Shown: in pieces, positions 7,556-13,905 of the stretch
Layout: each line of letters starts with the position of its first letter
Numbering within the stretch: position 1 is the first letter of the stretch
NCBI GenBank assembly: GCA_032111745.1
Contig: JAULUH010000053.1
Location: 1 to 26,214 of the forward strand
From: JAULUH01 sp032111745
GTDB lineage: Bacteria > Chloroflexota > Anaerolineae > JAAEKA01
Direction: 5' to 3'
Length of the DNA stretch: 26,214 bases
Program-made: the position numbers and the translations under genes
The notes under the pieces: generated by a model
The model's input: the letters and a program-made list of their open reading frames with translations, nothing else
What the model was told of the DNA's origin: nothing
Database searches by the model: none

Positions 7556-10123
7556 TCATCGTACCTCGATCTCCTGGATGACGGCATAGTCGCGGCCGGC
7601 CGCCGTGGTCAGGCGGTTGCGATCCGTAGCTCGATATAGTCCTGCGATCAGCCAGTACCGTCCCGCCGCCAGGCCGGCCGGCAAGCCCAGGCTGTGCCTG
7701 TCAGCCACCAGCTCGCCCGGCTGCCAGGCCAGCGTCGGGTAGCGGCCCTGCAGGGGCTCCTCCTCCAGTGATGCTACCACCCGTCCGTCTTCGTCCAGCA
7801 GCTGGACCACCACGATCAGGCTCTCCGATCCGGCAGCAGGTGCAGCCTGCCACAGCAACGCCACCGGAACCTGGTCCCCAGGGCTCACGCTGGTGGCCGG
7901 ACTGCTGGCCTCTACCAGGTGCACCGGTCCGAAGTCAGCCAAGTAGTCGCTGGCAGTGGGCGCAGGCACCGGGCGCTGCACCTCTACCTCTCCCAGGATG
8001 GCCTGCGTACCGGCCGCCAGGGGCCCCGCTGTAGCCTCCAGTGTGTTGCCAGACGAGACCTCATAGACCACCAGTTCCAGCCGATACACCCCCGGGGGAG
8101 TGCCCGCCGGCACATCGAAGTGTAGAGGCTGCAGCAGAGGCAGCCCATCTGGTGCTGGTCCGGTGTTCCCACCCAAAAGCTCGTCGTGGGCCACCCATAC
8201 GTCACCGCGCTCGTCGACCAGGCGCAGGGAAATCGCTAACGGCTGCTCCGCTCCGTCCTGGTGCAGAGTCCAGGTTACCCCTGGCACATCCAGCGTACTG
8301 CCGGATACTACCGCATCCGGCACCGCGCCGGATGGGACTTGTAGCGTCAGCCGTTTGGCGTACTCGGCTGAAAGCATGCTGGCCGATGGCTGTCGCGGCG
8401 GCTGAAAGCCCTGCACACGAAGATTGGCCTCACCGGCATAAACGCGATCGTCGAACAGGCGCCAGCCGCTATCAAGCTCGCCACGGATGACCCCCTGGGG
8501 ATCGTTCACGGTGTCGTAGATCCGATAGTGCCACAGGCGCGCGCCGGCCTCGGCCAGGGCTGCCATCTGCTGGCGGATCTCATCGGAGGACACGGCGTAG
8601 AAATCGGAGCGGGGATCGCCCCATCCGAGGTTCGCAGCACCATCGACATGCCCGGTCTGCAGGATGACCGCGGCCTGGTCAGCCGCAGCCCGGCTCAGCA
8701 TGGCTGGCTCGAACTCGGTCAGCCGGCCATGCCATGCCACAGGCAGAGGCCAGTAGGTCAGGAGCGCGGGGTAGGCATAGCCCGCGTTGACCAGGATAGC
8801 TTCGCCAGGCCGCCAGCGCTCGGCCATCTCTCGCACGGCTGAGCGGTGGTCGTCGGCCGCCAGCACAGGATCAGTCCATAACGCGCGCAGCGAAACCGCA
8901 GAGCCCAGCACCAGAAGCAGCGCCGCACCGGCCATCAGCCAGCGGCCCAGTGGCCATCGCCAACGGCCCAGCACGGCCAGCCCCAGGGCCAACAGTACGC
9001 TGAACGCCGGCGAGTAGATGAAGAGGTAGCGCACGTGATACAGCGGGGTGATCAACGATACCAGGTAAATCAGGAGCAGCGGCCCAAAGGCAGCCGTCAG
9101 CAACAAGCCAACCGCAAGCCCGCGGCTGGGGGCGAGACTGCTGGCGTGGCTGGCGCTAGACCCGAGGCTGGATCTGAGACCCGGATCTGCGGCGAAGGCC
9201 AGCCAATCCCCCCGAATTGCCCACACCACGGCGCTGGCGACCAGGCCCAAGGTGAGCAGCAGCAGCAACCCAAATGCCAGGGGTGTAGCGGACTGGCCGA
9301 AGCTCAGGGCCGTCCAGCTCTCGACCACGACCTGGGACAGGGGAGGAAGGGAGCGCCAGGGCGGCACCGGCGGATTGGTAGCCTGGCGTACCGCTACGGG
9401 CAGCCATGGCAGGAAGAGCAACAGGGCTCCGGCCTGCGCGGCCAGCCACAACCCCAGGCCCGCCCTGGTCCTGCGGTAGAACATAAGCGGTAGTACCAGG
9501 GCGTTCAGGGCCACAAGCAAGAAGGCGAAATAGTACAGCGTGTAGAGCCCCGCTGCTGCCGCCCCAGCGTAAACCACAGCGGCCCGACGACAGACCGCAA
9601 CTGGCCGGTCCTGGCCGAGGAAGGGAATAGTAGCCAGCAGGCAGATTACCCCCAGGCTGGCGCCCAAGGTGTACATGCGCACTTCCTGGCTATACCAAAC
9701 GCCAAAGGGCGAGAGTGCAGCCAGCAGAGCGGCCAGTATCGGGGCCGGACGGGGAAGGGCCAGACCGCGGGCCAGTTGCCAGGCGAGGGGGACGAGCAGT
9801 ACTCCGAAGCCGGTCGACAGAAAGGCGGCCATGAACTCCAGGCCAAACCCACTGGCACCGGCCTGTCCCGCGGGATAGCCCGAGAGGCTCAGCCACCCTT
9901 TCAGCAGAAGGTAGTAGCCGGGAGGATGGATGTCGCGCGCGGTGTGGGCCACCAGTTCCGCCACCGGCTGGCCGGCGAGGAAGGTCGACACTGTCTCGTC
10001 GTACCACAGGCTGTCGGCGCCCAGTTGTACGAGCCGTAGTGCAAAGGCGGCTGCGATCAACACCAGGACCAACGCGGTCTCAAGCCGTTTCGTGGACAGG
10101 GACGAACGCCCGGAGCCAGCCAT
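7556..10123 (-). CDS. GT39-type membrane glycosyltransferase (PMT/ArnT-like fold) with C-terminal beta-rich region
   Basis: 855 residues. The N-terminal ~440 residues contain about ten transmembrane helices. The first outside loop has SLWYDETVS with the acidic D42-E43 pair typical of GT-C enzymes, followed by DIHPPGYYLLL (64-74) and YSQEVRMYTL (144-153), both characteristic of the PMT/GT39 group. Such enzymes transfer sugars from polyprenyl-phosphate donors to targets outside the membrane. The remaining ~400 residues are soluble and beta-rich, with two segments resembling immunoglobulin-like sandwiches (for example PGVYRLELVVYE and AGRYWLIAGLYR), probably outside the cell. Donor and acceptor are unknown. 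The predicted transcription start falls at or next to the ATG, suggesting leaderless translation. It converges with the SRP RNA gene. Confidence 0.88.
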   Translation of the reverse strand: MAGSGRSSLSTKRLETALVLVLIAAAFALRLVQLGADSLWYDETVSTFLAGQPVAELVAHTARDIHPPGYYLLLKGWLSLSGYPAGQAGASGFGLEFMAAFLSTGFGVLLVPLAWQLARGLALPRPAPILAALLAALSPFGVWYSQEVRMYTLGASLGVICLLATIPFLGQDRPVAVCRRAAVVYAGAAAAGLYTLYYFAFLLVALNALVLPLMFYRRTRAGLGLWLAAQAGALLLFLPWLPVAVRQATNPPVPPWRSLPPLSQVVVESWTALSFGQSATPLAFGLLLLLTLGLVASAVVWAIRGDWLAFAADPGLRSSLGSSASHASSLAPSRGLAVGLLLTAAFGPLLLIYLVSLITPLYHVRYLFIYSPAFSVLLALGLAVLGRWRWPLGRWLMAGAALLLVLGSAVSLRALWTDPVLAADDHRSAVREMAERWRPGEAILVNAGYAYPALLTYWPLPVAWHGRLTEFEPAMLSRAAADQAAVILQTGHVDGAANLGWGDPRSDFYAVSSDEIRQQMAALAEAGARLWHYRIYDTVNDPQGVIRGELDSGWRLFDDRVYAGEANLRVQGFQPPRQPSASMLSAEYAKRLTLQVPSGAVPDAVVSGSTLDVPGVTWTLHQDGAEQPLAISLRLVDERGDVWVAHDELLGGNTGPAPDGLPLLQPLHFDVPAGTPPGVYRLELVVYEVSSGNTLEATAGPLAAGTQAILGEVEVQRPVPAPTASDYLADFGPVHLVEASSPATSVSPGDQVPVALLWQAAPAAGSESLIVVVQLLDEDGRVVASLEEEPLQGRYPTLAWQPGELVADRHSLGLPAGLAAGRYWLIAGLYRATDRNRLTTAAGRDYAVIQEIEVR

Positions 10124-10129
10124 AAGTCG

Positions 10130-10158
10130 ATGGTAACATCATCGCGCGGGATTGGCAA
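10130..10158 (-). promoter_or_regulatory. candidate promoter giving a leaderless glycosyltransferase mRNA
   Basis: On the minus strand TTGCCA (10153-10158), a 17-bp spacer and TACCAT (10130-10135). Only six bases separate the -10 from the ATG at 10123, so transcription would begin at the start codon; no Shine-Dalgarno could fit. Confidence 0.5.
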
Positions 10159-10204
10159 GATGCAGCCGTGGTGGCACTTCTGGCCTGGCGCAGTTCGAGC
10201 TTCG

Positions 10205-10244
10205 AAATACACAAAGACCGGCCCTGAGGTAGAGGGCCGGTCTT
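10205..10244 (-). terminator. intrinsic terminator of tRNA-Gly(CCC)
   Basis: AAGACCGGCCCT and AGGGCCGGTCTT form a perfect 12-bp stem (10214-10225 with 10233-10244) around a 7-nt loop. On the minus strand it is followed by TGTGTATTTC after a stem ending in TCTTT. It lies about 30 bp after the tRNA. Confidence 0.82.
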
Positions 10245-10274
10245 CGCTGGGAGGGAGGGTACATTCCGGATGTG

Positions 10275-10346
10275 AGCGGGTGATGGGATTCGAACCCACG
10301 ACTCACGGCTTGGGAAGCCGTAGCTCTACCGCTGAGCTACACCCGC
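10275..10346 (-). tRNA. tRNA-Gly (anticodon CCC)
   Basis: A 72-nt tRNA read on the minus strand. The acceptor is GCGGGTG/CACCCGC with discriminator T, the D arm has GTAGCTCAGCGGTAGAGC, the anticodon stem ACGGC/GCCGT with loop TTCCCAA gives anticodon CCC, and the T loop is GTTCGAATC. CCA is not encoded (the next bases are CAC). It has its own consensus promoter and terminator between lysS and the glycosyltransferase gene. Confidence 0.96.
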
Positions 10347-10358
10347 ACAACACGACGC

Positions 10359-10386
10359 ATTATACCACCTTGCCAAGCTCTGTCAA
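10359..10386 (-). promoter_or_regulatory. consensus promoter of tRNA-Gly(CCC)
   Basis: Perfect TTGACA (10381-10386) and perfect TATAAT (10359-10364) with a 16-bp spacer on the minus strand. The -10 is again preceded by TGG. The predicted start is a few bases before the tRNA. Confidence 0.92.
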
Positions 10387-10431
10387 AGGGCGAGATGTCC
10401 ATGACCGGTACCAATCGTGGTGCCGGTCAGT

Positions 10432-11961
10432 CTATTCTGCCGGGTTCTCGCCGATCTCCTCGGTTCGTTCGAGGCTGCGCAGGTGAGGAAACAACAGCAC
10501 ATCTCGGATGGAGGTCGTGTCGGTGAACAGCATGGCGAGGCGGTCAATGCCGGTGCCAAAACCGCCCATGGGGGGCATGCCATAGCTCATGGCTAGCAAG
10601 TAGTCCTCGTCCACCGGGTGGCGATCCTCGTCGCCCGCGGCGTAGAGCTGCTGCATCAACTCCATGCGCTCGCGTTGGTCAACCGGGTCATTGAGCTCGG
10701 TGAAGGCGTTGCCCATCTCCATGCCGGCGATGAAGTACTCGAAACGCTCGACGGTCGTGGGATCGCCAGGCTTCTTCTTAGCCAGCGGGCTGATCTCGAT
10801 CGGATAATCGGTGATGAAGGTTGGTTGAGTCAGAACCGGCTCGACGTAGGTACCGAGCAGAGAGTCGATCAGCTTGCCACGGTTGCTGGTGGTCTCGGGG
10901 TGGTGCCCCAGGGCGCGCATGGCCCTGGCCAGGTCCTCGGCGGTGGGATACAGGGTGTAGTCGATGTCCGCGTACTCGATAATGGCGTCACGCAGTGAAA
11001 CCCGCCGCCAGGGCGGAGACAGGTCGATGTCCTGATGCTGATAGGTAATCCGCAGACCGCCAGTCAGTTTCTTGGCCACATACGCCAGCATGTTCTCGAC
11101 CCGCCGCATCACGTCGTGATAGTCGGCGTAGGCCTCGTACCACTCCAGCTGGGTGAACTCGGGGTTATGTTTGAAGCTTACACCCTCATTGCGGAAGTCG
11201 CGGCCGATTTCATAGACCCTCTCGTAGCCGCCAACCAGCAGGCGTTTCAGGTATAGCTCGAAGCTGATACGCAGGAATAGGTCCTGTTTGAGCTGGTTGT
11301 GATAGGTTGTGAAGGGTCGGGCTGCTGCGCCACCGTAGATGGGCTGCAATACCGGGGTCTCCACCTCCAGGAAACCCTCGCCATCCAGGTACTCTCGAAT
11401 GGCCGAGACCATGCGGGCCCTGGTCTCGAAGACCCGGCGCACCTCAGGATTGATCATCAAGTCCACATAGCGGCGTCGAAAGCGGGTCTCCACATCGCGC
11501 ACGCCATGCCATTTGTCGGGCATGGGTTCCAGGCTCTTGGAGAGAAACTGGATATGGCTGGCCTGGCACGAGATCTCACCGGTGCGCGTGCGAAACATGC
11601 GTCCACACACCGCAATGAAATCGCCCAGGTCAAGCAGCCTCTTGACGAAGGTGTCGTAGGCCTCATTGCCCAGGTCATCCTGGCGGGCGAAGATTTGGAG
11701 CCTGCCCTCGCCGTCCTCGATATGGGCGAAGGTGGCCTTGCCCATCACGCGGCGGCTCATCACACGGCCGGCGACGCACACCTCCACCGTGGGGTCTCCT
11801 CCGGCTTGCGCCGCCTCGGCCGTCTCAAAGTCCCGGATCGCCTCGACGGTGGTGTGCGTGCGCGGTCGCTCCAGGCGCGGTGGATAGGGCTCAATACCTG
11901 CAGCGCGTAGTTGGTCTAACTTGGCGAGACGAAGCTCACCAAGCTCAGTGCCTTCAGCCAA
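10432..11961 (-). CDS. lysS: lysyl-tRNA synthetase, class II
   Basis: 509 residues, the normal length for bacterial class II LysRS. An N-terminal OB-fold anticodon-binding domain (about 60-150, with VAGRVMSRRVMGKATFAHIE) precedes the class II core. Motif 2 is YEIGRDFRNEGVSFKHNPEF and motif 3 is GFGTGIDRLAMLFT near residue 475. It charges tRNA-Lys with lysine in the cytosol. The start codon is TTG at 11961, supported by GGAG 7 nt upstream. It lies 83 bp downstream of greA on the same strand, with no obvious promoter of its own between them, so the two are probably cotranscribed, an arrangement common in bacteria. A short hairpin without T-run (10403-10428) follows the stop. Confidence 0.97.
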   Translation of the reverse strand: MAEGTELGELRLAKLDQLRAAGIEPYPPRLERPRTHTTVEAIRDFETAEAAQAGGDPTVEVCVAGRVMSRRVMGKATFAHIEDGEGRLQIFARQDDLGNEAYDTFVKRLLDLGDFIAVCGRMFRTRTGEISCQASHIQFLSKSLEPMPDKWHGVRDVETRFRRRYVDLMINPEVRRVFETRARMVSAIREYLDGEGFLEVETPVLQPIYGGAAARPFTTYHNQLKQDLFLRISFELYLKRLLVGGYERVYEIGRDFRNEGVSFKHNPEFTQLEWYEAYADYHDVMRRVENMLAYVAKKLTGGLRITYQHQDIDLSPPWRRVSLRDAIIEYADIDYTLYPTAEDLARAMRALGHHPETTSNRGKLIDSLLGTYVEPVLTQPTFITDYPIEISPLAKKKPGDPTTVERFEYFIAGMEMGNAFTELNDPVDQRERMELMQQLYAAGDEDRHPVDEDYLLAMSYGMPPMGGFGTGIDRLAMLFTDTTSIRDVLLFPHLRSLERTEEIGENPAE

Positions 11962-11968
11962 TGCTGTA

Positions 11969-11972
11969 CTCC
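11969..11972 (-). promoter_or_regulatory. ribosome binding site that sets the lysS TTG start
   Basis: GGAG on the minus strand, 7 nt before TTG at 11961. No in-frame ATG or GTG with a comparable site is seen nearby. Confidence 0.65.
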
Positions 11973-12044
11973 AGACCAGATTGAGAGGGGCGCAAATACC
12001 CTAACGGATTGCGCGTCGCCGGAGAGAGCGTAAGGAAACAATCC

Positions 12045-12527
12045 CTAAGCGATAGAGACGATCTCGAACTCCAGCTCGCCTCCTGGGGTATTCACGAGCA
12101 CGTGATCGCCAATGCGTTTGCCCATCAGAGATCGACCCATGGGCGACTCGTTGGAAATGCGGCCGTTGCTGGGGTTGGCTTCGGTGGACCCGACGATCAA
12201 GTAGGTCTCGGTATCGTCGAACCCAACCTCTCGGATGGTGATAGAGCGTCCGATCTCGACCTGGTCCGCAGGCGTATTGTGATTCTTTATCACCACGGCG
12301 CGACTGATGATCTGTTCCACTTCCAGGATGCGACCCTCCAGGAAAGCCTGCTGATGCTTAGCATCGTCGTATCCAGCATTCTCTGAGATATCGCCGTCAG
12401 CCTTCGCTTCGCCGATGCGCTCGGCGATCTCAGCCCGACCCTGAGTGCGCAGGTACTCCAATTCCTGATGGAGCTCCTGGAGTTTCTCTTCGGTGATGTA
12501 GATGGGTTTGAGTTTTCCGTTAGACAT
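12045..12527 (-). CDS. greA: transcription elongation factor GreA
   Basis: 160 residues from MSNGKLKPIYIT. An N-terminal coiled coil (about 10-80) carries the tip motif DGDISENAGYDDAKHQQ, with the acidic residues that enter the RNA polymerase secondary channel and trigger cleavage of backtracked RNA. The C-terminal FKBP-like globular domain ends in GDHVLVNTPGGELEFEI, as in other GreA proteins. Length fits the family (about 158). The frame extends to a TTG at 12548, but the ATG at 12527 matches known GreA starts and the upstream bases belong to the leader hairpin tail. A weak GAGAAAAG is the only candidate ribosome site. It is first in the greA-lysS unit and has a long structured leader. Confidence 0.96.
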   Translation of the reverse strand: MSNGKLKPIYITEEKLQELHQELEYLRTQGRAEIAERIGEAKADGDISENAGYDDAKHQQAFLEGRILEVEQIISRAVVIKNHNTPADQVEIGRSITIREVGFDDTETYLIVGSTEANPSNGRISNESPMGRSLMGKRIGDHVLVNTPGGELEFEIVSIA

Positions 12528-12550
12528 GTCTGATTCTTTTCTCAACAAAG

Positions 12551-12577
12551 CCCGGCACCGCAGGACATGGTGCCGGG
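12551..12577 (-). terminator. GC-rich hairpin in the greA leader, possible attenuator
   Basis: CCCGGCACC (12551-12559) and GGTGCCGGG (12569-12577) form a perfect 9-bp stem with a 9-nt loop. On the minus strand it is followed by CTTTGTTGAG, a weak T-tract, 23 nt before the greA ATG. It could terminate a fraction of transcripts or shape translation. Confidence 0.55.
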
Positions 12578-12654
12578 TTCAACTCACCAGTTAGGTGTCA
12601 AGATTCTTGCCGCCAGGCTGGCGTTCCAGCCCCAACTTAGCTGTCCGGAAACAG

Positions 12655-12682
12655 AACAACTGAGAGAAATCTCTCAGTTGTT
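12655..12682 (-). repeat. 28-bp palindrome in the greA leader
   Basis: AACAACTGAGAGA (12655-12667) and TCTCTCAGTTGTT (12670-12682) are perfect 13-bp arms separated by AA. In RNA this is a strong hairpin near the 5' end of the greA leader; in DNA it could equally be an operator for a dimeric regulator. On the minus strand CTGTTTCC follows. Confidence 0.85.
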
Positions 12683-12700
12683 GGATTCCAGCCTGCCACT

Positions 12701-12728
12701 ATTATACGGCATTGCCCAGAATATGCAA
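12701..12728 (-). promoter_or_regulatory. promoter of greA-lysS
   Basis: Perfect TATAAT (12701-12706) with TTGCAT (12723-12728) at 16-bp spacing on the minus strand. It implies a start near 12694 and a ~165-nt untranslated leader that contains both hairpins. Confidence 0.7.
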
Positions 12729-12823
12729 ACCTGGTATTGGAACGGAAGTATCTGTCCAACTAGACGGCGAAGTAGTTGTGGTAATGGGTCTGAATCAACT
12801 TCGCAAAACGCTGTCGCAGGGCC

Positions 12824-13636
12824 TCAAGCCTCGTTGTCCTTGGGATTCAAGCGCCATTGGCGCTCGGCATAGGATCCGCCGCCAATTCTTTTCGCGTATG
12901 CCCTGACACTGGGTGCCACGTCAGAAGCTTCACCGAACAGCACGCCAATCTGGCTGCGGTAGGCTGCGACAGCCTCGATTTTGCTGGCAATGTCTGACTC
13001 GTCAAGATCGATTAAGACCGGCTGCCACGTCTCCGTGCCTGATCGATCAAGGGCAGTCTTCAGGCCTGCCGGATCGCGTTCTGCATAAGGGAAGTCCTCA
13101 TAGAAGAGTACCTCGAATCCCACTTGCTGAAGGATGAGGGCAGCCCGGCGCACGATCTGGTGATCCACATGGTTGCCAATGGCAAGAGGTGCATAGAGGT
13201 GACACGATCCGTCAGGAGGCGCCAGGGTCGAAATCACCTGGGCCAACTCATAGGCCAGCCCCCGCTCTGCCGGGTCTACTGGTCCGAAGAGAGCCTCCTC
13301 GTGGTCATATAGCCACCGCCGGTCCTCAGTGTCCCGGCGATAGATGCAATCTAGATAGTCGCCTGGCCGGCTATCGGCACCCAGCATGGCGAGGGCCTGG
13401 TTCTCTTCCATGCGTCGCAAGGGGATCAAGTCCTCGCTCCCGCCCGGTCGGGCATGGATCGAAGCCGCAAAGAGCGAAAGTGAGTCCCTGGCTGGCTCGC
13501 CTCCGAAAACCGTTGCTACAACCACGCTGTCGCCCCCAGCTACCTGTCGGGCAATCTGGCCGCCGCACGACAGCACTGCATCATCAAAATGGGGAGAGAG
13601 GTAAATACGCTGCCTTGTTAACCTAGGATGCTCCAT
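12824..13636 (-). CDS. PIG-L/LmbE family deacetylase
   Basis: 270 residues from MEHPRLTRQR. The zinc-binding motif is SPHFDDAVLSCGG at 14-26 (H16, D18, D19; the usual PHPDD has Phe in place of Pro), and GNHVDHQ at 154-160 supplies the later metal histidine. The family removes acetyl groups from N-acetylglucosaminyl compounds (for example in mycothiol, bacillithiol or glycolipid synthesis); the substrate here is unknown. YEDFPYAERDP is typical of the longer PIG-L members. The frame runs upstream to GTG 13711, but a promoter -10 sits inside that extension, so ATG 13636 is chosen. No obvious Shine-Dalgarno is seen. It stands alone, divergent from the VIT/vWA gene. Confidence 0.87.
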   Translation of the reverse strand: MEHPRLTRQRIYLSPHFDDAVLSCGGQIARQVAGGDSVVVATVFGGEPARDSLSLFAASIHARPGGSEDLIPLRRMEENQALAMLGADSRPGDYLDCIYRRDTEDRRWLYDHEEALFGPVDPAERGLAYELAQVISTLAPPDGSCHLYAPLAIGNHVDHQIVRRAALILQQVGFEVLFYEDFPYAERDPAGLKTALDRSGTETWQPVLIDLDESDIASKIEAVAAYRSQIGVLFGEASDVAPSVRAYAKRIGGGSYAERQWRLNPKDNEA

Positions 13637-13701
13637 TGGGCTGCTCGCTATCACATGGTAACCAAAGTTGATGTCATCCGTGGGCGTGCCAATGGCAGGG
13701 C

Positions 13702-13730
13702 AGTATAGCACTGGGAGCTGGCAACCGCAA
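13702..13730 (-). promoter_or_regulatory. promoter of the PIG-L deacetylase gene
   Basis: TTGCGG (13725-13730), a 17-bp spacer and TATACT (13702-13707) on the minus strand, giving a ~60-nt leader before ATG 13636. Its position rules out the longer GTG-initiated form. Confidence 0.6.
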
Positions 13731-13905
13731 CTAGATGCGCCTGTTAACCTATCCCAAGGGAAGACTCAATCGGGGAAGGTTGGGTAGAAATCAGGAGTTC
13801 GTGGTAGGGCACGCATGAAAAAGCTGAGAACAATGTTGGCCATGCTATCGTGTAAATGGCAGGACGAATGCTAGATCACCAGCCAGAGAGAGGCGGAGGT
13901 GCCCC

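Noticed and set aside
10403..10428. Hairpin GACCGGTACC/GGTGCCGGTC after lysS as terminator
   Set aside because: A stem of about 10 bp exists, but no T-tract follows on the minus strand and the tRNA-Gly promoter begins right after; left as a note only.
10130..10486. Plus-strand ORF with VMGFEPTTHGLGSRSS
   Set aside because: Antisense of tRNA-Gly(CCC), its terminator and promoter.
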